Part shown: piece after piece, positions 22,391-33,800 of the stretch
Position numbering within the stretch: the stretch's first letter is position 1
Layout of the letters: the number at the start of each line of letters is the position of its first letter
From: Emmonsiellopsis sp. PD_33
Taxonomy: Eukaryota > Ascomycota > Eurotiomycetes > Onygenales > Ajellomycetaceae
DNA length: 64,000 bases
NCBI GenBank assembly: GCA_032988165.1
Contig: JANTQF010000005.1
Span: 231,511 to 295,510, forward strand
Direction of reading: 5' to 3'
Program-made: the position numbers and the translations under genes
The notes under the pieces: model-generated
The model's database searches: none
The model's input: the letters and a program-made list of their open reading frames with translations, nothing else
What the model was told of the DNA's origin: nothing

Positions 22391-23761
22391 TCAGAAACTG
22401 TTCCTCCTGGCCGTACTTGAAGTCCCGCTCCTGAACATCTTCATCCCGTATTGCGTTTCTCCCTTGAGAGCTTCATTCCTCCTAGTATCTGCCCCTTCCT
22501 GCCTCCTCCTTGCTGCGGAACTCCCTAACCTCCAAGGATCAAGTGGCAATCCCCTTTCCACATCCTTGGAAGCCATTCTTCCGTCTCCATCGTCGCCCCA
22601 TCGAAGTTTCATATAATGGTTTAGAACCTGGGCAAAGACGACGAGCGCAACGCTAACCCAGGAAATCCACTGGCCAACCTCGTACGGCTGCTCGTTCATC
22701 GGGAAGTCCTTCATTCTGTATTCGGCCAGGACAACATTTGTGATGAACGCGCCAAAATGGGCAAGCATCAGGTAATAGTGGGCACTCCTCCACATTGGCA
22801 GGTACCACGGCTTTCGCCCTTGGGATTGAGGCAGGACCGGTGATGAGGGTGCGGGCGAAACCGGTTGTACTGATGCTGTCATGCCATCACATTTGCTGGT
22901 ATTCTGTCTGCTAGACATGAATGTGCCGAGACGACGTAATCCGACAACCTCTGTTGCTGAACCGGCATTTGGAAAGTAGCGTTCTGCATCTTTCGATACC
23001 TTGTTCCGCAGCCAAGTACGAAAAGCCAACTCCGTAACAGCCCAACCAAAAATATAGAGGAGGCTGGCTGGAAGAAAAACAGACAAAATATCTCTAGCCC
23101 GATTTATATGGTTTGGTCCGGCTAAAACGTCAGATTTGCGGTGGAAAAGCCGCGCTTCCGGCGGGCATACATAAGTGCAGTTTTCAGTCGGACTAGGAAA
23201 GCCAGCCCACTTCGATGTGGCCGCTTCTTGCGGAGGAAGGCATTCAGGCGTTATAAAACCAGCCCCGTTGACGTATATGCAGGCGGCTGTGAAGATGGCA
23301 CCAAATAACAACACGGTTCCCCATAACAACACGATATACCGGTGTCTCTTGGACGCGCGGATCAGGGTGGTAGACCAGTTCAACAACGGGGCAGTGAGCA
23401 TGACGCCGGATGAAGTCACGGCAAAAATTCCGTATACGTCCAGGTCAATGGCCTTCCGCGCTGGGCTGACGAGGAGTAAACCGTGGAGGGCTGCCGCCCC
23501 GCTGTATGACATTGCACTCGCCAGTGCGCCAAACACTAGCCATCGTTGACGACGTCCAAGGATCGCAAAGACCAAGAGCATGTAGAAAAGCACTCGCTGC
23601 AGCAGGTTATAGGGACCGCTCATTGGGAAAACACAGATAACATCGGGGCCGGATCCGCCGTATATGTTGAGGTCATCGTCGCCCGCGAATACGCCGGGGC
23701 TCCATGAGGCCAGAATCAGGAGAACATACGCCCACGTACTGGGTGCCCTGTCAAGCAGCAT
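22391..23761 (-). CDS. Seven-transmembrane fungal membrane protein, unknown function
   Basis: Not recognised. Intronless 456-residue frame. An N-terminal signal peptide is likely (hydrophobic 11-25, small residues before GDDD at 27). Hydrophobic segments fall at about 52-70, 74-97, 107-127, 142-164, 225-245, 327-347 and 365-383, giving seven helices with an outside N-terminus, a GPCR-like count. A Cys-rich extracellular-type loop (about 165-215) has CLPP, an NCT glycosylation site and YVCP. The loop before helix 6 and the C-terminal tail are Ser/Arg-rich and probably cytoplasmic. No GPCR signature residues could be assigned, so receptor function is only a possibility. Confidence 0.75.
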   Translation of the reverse strand: MLLDRAPSTWAYVLLILASWSPGVFAGDDDLNIYGGSGPDVICVFPMSGPYNLLQRVLFYMLLVFAILGRRQRWLVFGALASAMSYSGAAALHGLLLVSPARKAIDLDVYGIFAVTSSGVMLTAPLLNWSTTLIRASKRHRYIVLLWGTVLLFGAIFTAACIYVNGAGFITPECLPPQEAATSKWAGFPSPTENCTYVCPPEARLFHRKSDVLAGPNHINRARDILSVFLPASLLYIFGWAVTELAFRTWLRNKVSKDAERYFPNAGSATEVVGLRRLGTFMSSRQNTSKCDGMTASVQPVSPAPSSPVLPQSQGRKPWYLPMWRSAHYYLMLAHFGAFITNVVLAEYRMKDFPMNEQPYEVGQWISWVSVALVVFAQVLNHYMKLRWGDDGDGRMASKDVERGLPLDPWRLGSSAARRRQEGADTRRNEALKGETQYGMKMFRSGTSSTARRNSF

Positions 23762-24572
23762 GTTGGAGAATTTGCATTCCGCCTTTGAAAACGAAAGAAG
23801 GCAAAGAAAAGAGGACTGGAGCCCGCGAGTAGCGTTTCAGGCTGTCAAAAGGGGATATTAAAAGACATGCAGTCACCACCAGGCTGTGCTTCCCTTCTTA
23901 TACAGAAGATCATCCTCGTCTTTGGCCAGTAGTTATGGCCTTGCCGTCTCCGTTCTGATAAGAACATAGTATCCCAAGAATTCAAATATCTCTGTGAGAA
24001 CAACAACAACCAGAACTTCAAACTTGGTATTCAATCACGCGCAAGCAGACAGCATGCCCTCCTTGGCATCAATGGCAAGATTTCTTGGAACTGCATGGCA
24101 AACGTCTTCGCATTCGTCCATGATTGTGGTGGCTGGGGCTGAGCTGGTCGAACAAAAGGTTGGCCCTCGTGTTGAGAAACCTGGCAACCAAAGAGCCGCG
24201 CAGGGCACTGCTTCGATTAGATTGCAAAAGTAGCGGAAATTGAGGCATGTCATCCATGCCAATCCAATTGCAATTCTATCATTTCCTCTGGATGTTGTTG
24301 GCGATGTTGTTGGTTCAATATATTTTTAGCTGGTGGGAAATCGCAATCACGTGAATCGCGTCCCAACCTTGGAACCTTAAACTCACCGCGTCAACTTCAA
24401 GTTCCTCTTCTTCCTTTCGTGTTTTATCAATGTTGTGGTTTTACTCATTTACTTCCAATCCTACCCATTCAGATCCTAACTCAACCTTTCCCTATTCCTT
24501 TATTTCGGGCCATGTACCCCAAGGCCATGCACCCCGATTACAAAACTGCCAGTGGCCTTGACGGCCCAAATA

Positions 24573-25660
24573 GATATTCGGAATCTTGGCCTCCTAGTCC
24601 TCGAGAAACCATTCGATATTCCTTTCAACCTTGCGATTGGCCTCGTCACCGCTTCCTTCAGCCATTATGCACCTTACCGTCCCATGCCTACGAAGGCGTT
24701 CTGAGATAGATGTGCCAGAATCGACGCCTTGTTCCTACGTTCACCTCCTAGTTGGCCCAAATATGCCAGGCATTGCCACCACCAGCATTTCAACCTCATC
24801 ATCAATCAATTCTTGAATGCTATCCTACGAGGCTGTGCCATCTGAGGCTCCGATAGCCGCGTTGACGCTGCTGCAATTTAAGTTCCGCTAATTTTCAAAC
24901 AAGATATCAAACTCAAAGGTCAAATTTTTGTCCAACAATTTGTTCGCTCAGCCTCCACAATTTCTGGCCATTGTCCCATCCGGGCCGTCTCTGGCCTGCT
25001 CTTTGAATTGTCCGTTGTGCAAATACTCCAGAATGGACTATCCAAGAGCCAACAAAACAAGCTCATTAGCAATGGGACGTGCATAGCAGTGATTTCTTTT
25101 TCTTGCTCTAGCTAAGAAGAACGTGTCTCTCACCTTCCATCGGGGGATCCAGCACGGCTACCAGCGACGTGGCAGACCCGTGCTCTGGAGACTTGGCTCC
25201 GTTCAATTCTAGCCCAGCAACTATATCAGTCAACTGAAGTCCATGAAATTCGCCCTGAATCATATCGTTTACTCTTTTCGACTTCGCCTCGAGTTTCCAT
25301 CAGCAGATCCGTCGTTGCATGTCGCTGGAGTGTAGTGGCAAAGCATCCGGGTTGGGGATAGATGGCTCAAGGACGCTCGAAATTCTCACATTGAATGATA
25401 TAACCTCAAGCCCCACCCCGTCAAACCAATGTCCCGAACCACTCAAATTCATCCAAGCTCGCCGCGTGGAACTTACCAAGTATCCAATTTGTGGACAGAA
25501 AATGCCCGACAGGAGTCGTGCCAAGCTACAGCTCTAAACCGACCCTGGTCTTGCTATGGACAAGCGATTATGCTAGCATTAACCAAGAACTGTATACAGT
25601 TGTCTGTAGGACTTTTGATTTTTTCAAACAATGATGTATAGGATCCCCGAAGTTATAATT
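24573..25660 (+). pseudogene. Decayed coding remnant, family unknown
   Basis: One forward frame (codons starting at 24573) reads like a protein for long stretches but is broken by several stops (first TGA at 24702). Segments include DIRNLGLLVLEKPFDIPFN, then HFNLIINQFLNAILRGCAI, then KGQIFVQQFVRSASTI and SVVQILQNGLSKSQQNK. Several breaks are TGA or TAA where CGA or CAA would fit, the change expected of RIP. No family recognised; it could be chance. Confidence 0.3.
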
Positions 25661-26266
25661 CAAAAACATGTTGCGGCATTCTTGAGAAATACATGGGCAC
25701 ACCATCCATAACAACTCTGAAGTTGCCTGTGATGAGATTGTCTGTTGCTTGGAAATATCAAACCCTAAAATTAGAGACTTCATAGTAAGTCTCTGTAATC
25801 GCGTACAGCTTCGAGCGCAAATTCTCTCACTGGACTAGTAAAAGAGCACAAGAAAAGGACATCCAAGGCAGTAAATACTCTTCTCCCTGGTCTAGTCTAC
25901 CGGCATTTGGAACAGATTTCATTCCGGTGTCCTGATGATTCGGTACTGCTCTCCGGATGACATTGCGATCCGGGCCGAAAGCTGAGTACACGTAATGTTC
26001 TCAGGGCGGGTTTGATCCCGAAACCCGAGCGGATGAGGATACATTTGAAGTATATAGATCTATGGCGGTTGAGCAAGCTTCAGCCAGTTAACTACCGAGC
26101 TAAGCCCTTAATTAACCTTAAGTTAGTAACTGGTGACGCAGTCAATATTATTTTAAGGGGGTTGACTACGCCTCTAGGCATCTAGATTAATAACTACTAG
26201 TACTAGCGAAGATTTAATTGAAATCCTCCCAACCTAACAATCCTCAGGCAGATAAATTGATATGGC

Positions 26267-26272
26267 TATAAA
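26267..26272 (+). promoter_or_regulatory. Possible TATA box of the FrnE-like gene
   Basis: TATAAA about 115 nt upstream of the ATG at 26386. Confidence 0.4.
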
Positions 26273-26385
26273 ATGGCTCAGAAATAATAATCCATGGCCA
26301 GTCAACCCATCGCCTATCTAAACAAAAAGTGACATCCCAGTCAAACCAACTTCCAACCAAATCTTAAAGGTCACCTGGGGACGCA

Positions 26386-27267
26386 ATGGCAGTCATCACA
26401 ATTGATATCTTTTCAGACGTGATATGCCCATGGGTATGCTACAACTACTAATCATCCCACTCCCTGACACCGCCCCCGCCCATCCTCACTGCATCAACCC
26501 GTCGCCTAACAAAACCCCTCCTATCCTAGTGCTTCATCGGCTACCTCGACCTAAAAAAAGCCATATCTCTCTACCAAAAAACCTACCCCGGCGGCTCCAA
26601 AGATGACTTCCAACTATCCTGGAAACCCTACTTCCTCGACCAGGAGGAGCCCAAGGAACGCGAGCTGATAAACGGTAAGAACAGAACCAAACTTACCCTT
26701 GCGCTACCATCAATCTTTTAACCCCCCCCCGTCCCCCCCGTAGACCGCATGCACCGCCGTATGGACGCCAAAATGGTCCATGGTGCACAAACCCGCCTCC
26801 AGCGCATTGGCGCTGGACTTGGCGTCGATTTCAAATTCGGCGGGTATATTGGCAGCTCGCGGCTTGCGCATCGGCTGCTGCATATAGTTGAGGCGGAGAT
26901 GGGGGGTGTGATGCAGAGTAAGGTTTCGGAAATGTTGTTTCGGTATCAGCTTGAGAGGGAGGAGGATGTTAGTCAACTGGAGACGTTGGTTAAGGCGGGG
27001 GTTGAGGCGGGGTTGGAGGAGGGGGTCGTTAGGGGGTGGTTGGGTGGTGAGGGCGAGGGTGGGAGGTGGAGTGGGCTGGGTGAAGTTATTGAGGAGGAAG
27101 CGAAAGGGGCTAGAGAAGGGGAAGTGAAGGGTGTGCCGCATTATGTTATCGGTGGGAAACATCATATTGATGGAGCGGTGGATATTGCGGAGTTTTTTGA
27201 GAAAGTTGTTGAGGTGCGGGAGGGGAGGGGTGGTGAGGGCACGATATCTACGGGATTTGGATGTTAA
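26386..27267 (+). CDS. DsbA/FrnE-like thioredoxin-fold oxidoreductase
   Basis: Predicted thiol-disulfide oxidoreductase of the FrnE/2-hydroxychromene-carboxylate-isomerase-like DsbA family, probably cytosolic because no signal peptide is seen. Exons 26386-26433, 26530-26674 and 26744-27267 join in frame to 238 residues. The first intron falls inside the active site: exon 1 ends DIFSDVICPW and exon 2 begins CFIGYLDL, rebuilding the CPWC motif at 14-17. FQLSWKPYFLD and a helical insert follow. Near the C-terminus EVKGVPHYVIGGKHHIDGA carries the cis-Pro (VPHYVI) and GG motifs of the fold. The second intron ends in an almost pure C tract before TAG instead of the usual T-rich stretch. Convergent with the PLP enzyme. 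Confidence 0.9.
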
Positions 27268-27537
27268 GGGGAACCAAGGGGGATCTGGTCAGATAGAGAT
27301 GAAGGATATTCCGACGTTAGGGCTGCTGTGAACAGAATATGAATTGCCATCTGCCGATGCCATAATTGCATTCTGAAAATGTAGTTTATTGAAAGGTACC
27401 ACCGCTTAGGCCAAGAGTTGTTCCGCTCACCGTCGACCCGATATATCTTTGTTGAAAAGGGGAAAGGAGGAAGCAAAATATAAACTCAAAAAATATCACC
27501 ACCAAATCACCATCTTTTTAACAGACTTTGCACAGAA

Positions 27538-29172
27538 TCAAACGTCCGTAATTCCCAGCTCCTTGTATGCCTCCCCCTTTCCAACCCTTGCAGCCAACTC
27601 TTTCAGTACACCACCCGCCCACTTAAAATCTTCCACTTCCAAATAAGTCTGCGCACTCAACCGCGCCCATATCCATCCCCCATGAGGGAAACTCGGTATC
27701 GCCGTATTCTGCTTAAACATCAACTGCTTCTGCATCCACTGACACACCTGAGACACATTCTCCTTCTTAATAATCGGATACGGACTCTCCTTCTCCGTGT
27801 GCCTTCCGCTCCCATCATCCACCGCCAGTGGAATCCTCACATTGGCAAACACACAGTCCCGAATCTTGCTCGCGCCGGCAACCTTGGGATCAACCCCAGG
27901 TTCACACATGACATCCGTGCCAAGAATCTCCGCCGCAGCGTTCCCACCCTCGTGCGCCAGTTGGATGCAGTAGGACCTGATCTTCTCCTCACCGCCGCAG
28001 ACTTCTTCACGGAACTTGAGCGCGGCGGGGACGCAGAGGTACTGCGAGGAGTCGGTTGTGGCGACGAATTCGAACTGGAGTTCGAAGTTGGATTTTGTGT
28101 CTGCCATCGGGATGGGGATGAGGACGTCGGCATTAAGAGGCCGGAAACCGTGGGAGGTGGGGATGGTGGTGCGGATCAAGTGTTGGTTGCGGCGCGGGAC
28201 GTGAAAGACGGCGCAGCCACGGGGGAGGTAGAGCCATCTATACAATGTTAGGATATAGAATTGTTCATAGTTGTGTAGTGGTCCGTCTAGCGGAGAAGTA
28301 AGGGGATATGAGCTGAACTTACTTATGGCAGTTGCTAACAAAGAAATCAGGCTTAAGCTCACTGAGATCCAGAGGGATTTGTCCAATTCCATGTGCCCCA
28401 TCCACAAGACTCAACACACCCTCATTTACACACTCCTCCAGCAGCCGTTCAAACGGGAATCTCACCCCGGGATTGCTAACAATCGTATCAAATAGCGCAA
28501 ACCTCACATTCAACCCCTCACTCTTCGCCTGCTTCACCGTTTCCAAGAACCTCTTCACGATCTCTTCATGGCTGATGGGGAACGAATACTCGACTCTTCG
28601 TGTCTGGAGAGGAGTGGTTTCCGTGGCGTAGATTAGCATCTTCTCGCAAGCGCCGTAGGTAGTCGCAAAATATATGGCCACATCTCCTTGTGCGTAGGCC
28701 AGGTTGCGGACGACGGTATTTACCCCTGTGGTGGCATTGGGGGTAAAGACGATCTCCTCTACTGGGACGTTAAGCATCTTTGCTACAGCTGTTCGAGATA
28801 CATCGAGGTATTCCGCGTCGTAGTAGCGGATGAAGGGGTCCGGACGGGCTTCCACTTCATCTTGGAATTTCCGGCGCTCATCGCGGACTACTCTGGGGTA
28901 GATGCCATACGATCCTATTTGTAGAGGTTAGCCGGGGTGTATCGTTGAGGCGGCCCTTGAATATAAGAATGTAGGATATTTTGCGGGGGGGGGGGGGGGT
29001 TGCAGTTGAGAACTTGAACCGAAATATAAAAACTGTCAAAAACACCCAAACGAGTAACAAGGAATTTCGTTAGACACGTACCATGATTCAAGTTTTTATA
29101 CTTGGGATCAAGAAGAAAGTGCTTGAGCATTGGATGCCCGAAGGGGGTCGGTTTGGAATCCACAGAACCCAT
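27538..29172 (-). CDS. PLP-dependent class V aminotransferase-like enzyme (Egt2/LolT/isopenicillin N epimerase-like)
   Basis: Minus-strand exons 29082-29172, 28323-28914 and 27538-28237 give 460 residues. The start reads FGHPMLKHFLLDPKYKNLNHG/SYGIYP; this block, rebuilt across the first intron, is shared by fungal Egt2 (the C-S lyase of ergothioneine synthesis) and LolT-like proteins. PLP-site features are FTPNATTGVNTVVRNL, SLVDGAHGIGQIP (Asp and His that hold the cofactor) and the Schiff-base lysine in FVSNCHK/W, split by intron 2. RPDPFIRY and SQYLCVPAALKF are further family landmarks. The likely reaction is a beta-elimination on a cysteine conjugate, but plain cysteine desulfhydrase is an alternative. 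No ergothioneine partner gene (Egt1) is in the window. Confidence 0.88.
28985..28999. repeat. Run of about 15 G, in an intron
   Basis: Homopolymer inside intron 1 of the PLP-enzyme gene; it is a C run in the sense direction. Length is likely unstable or subject to assembly error. Confidence 0.8.
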
Positions 29173-30844
29173 TATGAAACGATTATTCCTCTGCGAAATA
29201 GGTAGAAATCTGTCTCGAAATGTTTTGGTCGAAGTGTCCGTTCTATTACTGAGCTCTTATACTCTTCTGAACCATCAATGAGTCATAGTTATAGTTATAT
29301 CGTTATCAAGTTAGATGACTCAACAGACCTATGTAGTCGGCTCTCTGACTCGAACTGCTGGCCGGGTAGCTAGTAGTTTCCTAGCGCCAATATTTTCTAA
29401 AACGAAGCCTGGAAAGGTATCAATTGGATGCTCGAAATATCTCTAATAAAAGTAGTTGTCTCACCTCTATTTCCTTTCGATAATGGGACCCGCGGACTAT
29501 AAATACTACAATTCTGTCCGATAGACACCCAAGAGATCAGATGATGCCTAGCCACAAACGCCCTACAGCTCCATAGAAGCGATACGTAAGATTCTCGGAC
29601 TCACAAACCAATAGACATCAACTGGGAAGTCCCCGAACCTAGTTCGTTTATAAAATCCCGGAATTCCAGGTTTGCAGGGTTGTCCGGGGGGTTTGCAAGG
29701 GGATAAAAGTACAAGATATAGAGAAAGGAAGACAGTGGTGGGGGTGCGGGGGAGAGAGAATAAAATTGGAAAACCCTAACAAACCCTAATTCACAGAAAG
29801 GTCCGAACAAGACTTTTGTTACCCGCTGGAACTACAAAACTCTTAATAATTGAGAATCAGCTCCTCCTCTTACCCATACATGAGCATGGAATCCAAGTGC
29901 AATATAAACAATCGGCACCCCCCTCCAATCATCAGTTAATCAAACGATCATGAAAAACCAGGAATTGCATATCACTATCCTTGTAACTGTCTATTTATTT
30001 CTACATACCCTATACTCTCCGCACTGTCCCCATGCTTACCGAGCTTGCTCGCGACCCGAGTAGATTAATTCTTACCATGTATGTAGTTGTCGGTAAAAAG
30101 TTCAAACACACCCCTCTTCTTCCCACCCCCCACCCACCTCTCAGCTTTCCCCTCGTCTCCCGCAATGTAACCTCAACCCGTCAAAACTCAATTCTCCATG
30201 CCTGCAGATCAATGGAAGGATTTGTTGCATCCAACATTGGATCTGGAACGGGGCCGGATAAATCTAGTCGGAGACAACGGGGAATAAAACAAAGGGATGA
30301 CTCTTATATATTTGTGGGCCCATAATGCATGCATGCATGTAGCTAGCTATGCAATCACACAGGAGCGGGCTGGCGGTAGGAACTGGAAAGGTGACTCGAC
30401 TTACAGCAGTCAACTGGTCAACACACCAAGTTGGGAGTCACAGTAGGAATGTACACGCAAACCTATAAAAGGGATCATAAGTGTGGTTGTAGTGGAAGAG
30501 CATCAGAAAAGGAAACATCCACAAGCTAAAATACACTGACAGAGACTAATAAACAGGGAGACGCGCTTTCTCATGACAAACAAGATGATGACAGTTGGGT
30601 TAGGAGGGGCGAATCGGCAGAGAGCATCACCAAGTGTGGAAAAATACAAAAAGTAGTTGAAACTACCCTGAAAAACGGTAGGATACAAACAATGCAAAAA
30701 AAATATACAAATAAGCAAATAAAACAAAATCTTCCCAACACGAGGATCAACCAAGGTCTAGCAAAACCAGAGTATTTAACTTCAGCCAATTCCATCCAAA
30801 CGTTGCCAATTATCCTCCCAGTATCCGAATTACTTTTTGTACAT
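29173..30844. other. Intergenic, 1.7 kb
   Basis: No gene seen. The left part is the PLP-enzyme promoter. The right part is the 3' flank of the GYF gene, with A-rich patches near 30690-30730. A GCATGCATGCATG stretch followed by TAGCTAGCTA lies near 30325-30350. Confidence 0.5.
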
Positions 30845-33800
30845 TTACCGCTTTCCCTTCTTCTTGGCAGCTACAACCTTGAACGCGGCGTTGCTAGTGC
30901 TGTCTTCGCGGTTGGCAGAAGCGGATTGACCCTTCTTCGCAACCTCGTTCCATCCGTCGGTAGCGGACTCAGACACGGGACCGAATCCATTGCTGCCAGC
31001 GTTAAGGGAGGCTGGGTCGACGATGCCCTTGTCGGCAAGCTTGCGGCGACGCACGAATTCCTCGGCAAAGCGGCGGCCATCGAGGGTTTGGGAGTTGGCA
31101 TAGACGGAATCCGAGATAATTTCAGTTTCAGGGGGGAGAAGGAGAAGTTGTTGGACGAAATCATCAACTGCGAATTGCTGTTAGAACGGACATGACGTAA
31201 CGAAAAATAATCCATAAAAATACTTACCATTGATGGAGCTATTTAGACCCTTACCCAGAGCACTCTTGGCCCATTTGGTGAGTTCTTCCGTAGGTTTATT
31301 AGCGTTGGTAGCTTGCGACGTGCCCAATGCCACAGGTCGCGATGTCACAACTGGTCTAGGCTTTGCTGCAGGGGCAACAGGGATAGCTCTTGGCCCAGTA
31401 GGGGCGGCAGGTGGGGGTTTCGCCTTTCCGCCAGCTCCAACGGTGGTCCATGCCCCTGACGGTGCAGTAGGGGGAGCAACCTTGCTTGCAAGATCGGCGT
31501 AACGCTTACCAGCAGAAGCAATGGGCTGGTTTGCAGCAGCAGTCTGGGCGTTATTCGCCGCCACCAAACGTTGCTTGCGGGCCTCTTCTTCCTTTTGGAT
31601 CTGGGCAAGAGTCTTCTTGGGCGGGCCAGTTGCTACAGGAGCTGCTGGCTTACCACCCAGGGGCTTCGTCCACACGGAACCAGCGGAAGGCGGGGTTGCA
31701 GGAGATCCAGCGCTGGCCCAGTTGGCGGTTGATGGCAAACCTGGAGCGGGAGCTGGAGGTGGATTTGCACGCTCTTGTTCCGCGAGAGCACGTCTAGCAG
31801 CTGCGGCGGCTTCTTCCAACTTGGCGGCTTTACGAGCTTCGGCTTCTTGGATTTCCTTCAGTGACGGTCCCTTGGGAGCCTCACTCGGTTCCTTGGCCCA
31901 TGGAGCAATTGAAGTGGTTGGGGTCTCAATCGGTGTCTGGCTCTGGGACCTGGATCCTGCTGCTAAAGCATCGGCAACATTCTGTCGGTTTCGCTGGGCA
32001 GCGGGCGCAGGTAGGGGAGACTGGGAAGGTGGGGGTGGAAATGGCTGAGGCATTCCGTTATCTACCTTAGCCCATGGAGACTCTCCTTGCACAGCTGGAG
32101 ACTGGCTCTGCTGCTGTTGTTGTCGCTGGGCAGATGCGGCTTTCTGGACCTGTTGGGACAGAGACAAAATGGGTTCGGCCTCGCGGTCCTGGCTTTGCTC
32201 TTGTTTGGCTTGTCTGGATGGTTTGGACATTTCGTCTTGGTGCTCGAAATCGTCCCCCGTAGGCATAGCCGGTGGATGAGTAGGGAGTCCTTCCGATCTC
32301 CTGACAGGGAGATCATCATTGGTTTGCTGTCTCAAGGAGTGAAATTGACGCAAACGCTCATCGCGGGCTTGCTGATCAAACATAGAATCGGCTTGCTGTT
32401 TGAGGTCGTACTGCTCCTGTTCCTGCTGCAAGCGAGCTCTATCCTGGAGCATAGTAGCGACCTGTTGGGAATGTACGGCATTTTCCTGCTGTCGTGCTCC
32501 GAAAGAGGCCCCGGTGTTGAAAGGGAACTGGGAACTGCGATTGATGTTTAAACGATCTACCAAACTCGGCAGTTCGTCCTGGCCGCCTATCATATCCTGA
32601 GGAAGCATTTGGGGGGCCATGTTTGGGACGTTCGGTTGGCGCATTGTGGGCTCGAAAAAACCGGGGACGGCTTGAGGCGGTTGGATTGGACCCTGGATTG
32701 GGGATGGCTGATATCCTCCAGGAGAAGTGATGCTCCCGAAACTTGGCTGGCTGTGAAGGCTATGCGCACTCGAGTGGTGCTGCAACTGATGGGAATGCAT
32801 AGCGTGAGGAGCATTTTGAATGTGCATCTGTTTCATCAGGACTTGCTGCTGGGCAAGATGTTCTTTCTGCCTGGCCATTAAATACTGTTCCTCCTGCTTT
32901 CTTCTCTCCAAGGCATTTTGCTGATCCGCTGTTAGAGTCGTACCGAAACTTGGGAAGCTGCTGGGGAAAGGTGGCTGGGCTACACCAGATTGAGAGGCTG
33001 CTCCAGAGGCACCAGGGCCGGTCCAGGTACTTCCAGACTGGCTAGGAGCGGGACCATGGGGGACTCCAATCTGCGGCACAAGGAAAGGTTCACGAGAGTT
33101 GCCAATACGTCGGACGAGTTGCGCCAGCGGTTCGTACTCAGCATCTTCCAACTTCTTCACCTGTAGTTCCGCAGTGAAGAAACCCGCTTTGAACCAGTCA
33201 TGCATCTCAAGCCCGGACCACGGTCCTTGGGTGTTGCCCTGTGGGTCTCGGTAGATCCAGCGCATCCGATCTGGCATCACCATTTGGCGTTGTTGGGTGG
33301 TAGGGAGCTGGGCTGAAGACGAACTGCCGCTGGATTGGCTCAAATTTTGGCCTTGGGTTGTGCCATCCAGAGAAGTTTGGGCGGCGGGAATCGAACCCGG
33401 AATACCTGCGGAAGAGATCGGAGCTTGGGGTGAAGCCGCCATGGGTGGATTAACAGAGCCAAGCTTATCATTAGACAAAAATGCATCTCTTCCAATGTCA
33501 ATACCAGACAAGGGAGAGAAGATACCGCCAGGACGAGAGCTCTGGTCAGTGTCTCTTCTCGACAGGCTGGCATCGAAGGGACTGGGGCTGACTGCGCTTC
33601 TATTATCACCCTGGGGTCTCATGGAACCGTCAATCCCAGTAGAATCCGGACGTGTTTGTTCACCACGCATTTGGTCTTGCATTGCTGCAGGAAACAACGA
33701 TCCCATTTTACTGGCGCGACCCGCACCTGGGACGCCAGCGTGGGATCCAAAGAAGCCACCTCCCCCTAGGGCCGAGATGCTTGGTGATTGGATATCTGCC

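Larger units (their letters stand above)
23762..26385. other. Intergenic, 2.6 kb, with a decayed coding remnant
   Basis: No intact gene. The left part is the promoter of the 7-TM gene. A remnant with protein-like reading is described separately (about 24.57-25.66 kb). The right part, from about 26,100, is AT-rich and contains the promoter of the gene at 26386. Confidence 0.5.

Noticed and set aside
27682..28251. 189-codon plus-strand frame
   Set aside because: Lies wholly antisense to the last exon of the PLP enzyme, whose family motifs are clear.
26386..29172. FrnE-like protein plus PLP enzyme as a thiol-metabolite cluster
   Set aside because: Only two genes, convergent rather than co-directional, with no scaffold enzyme, transporter or regulator alongside.
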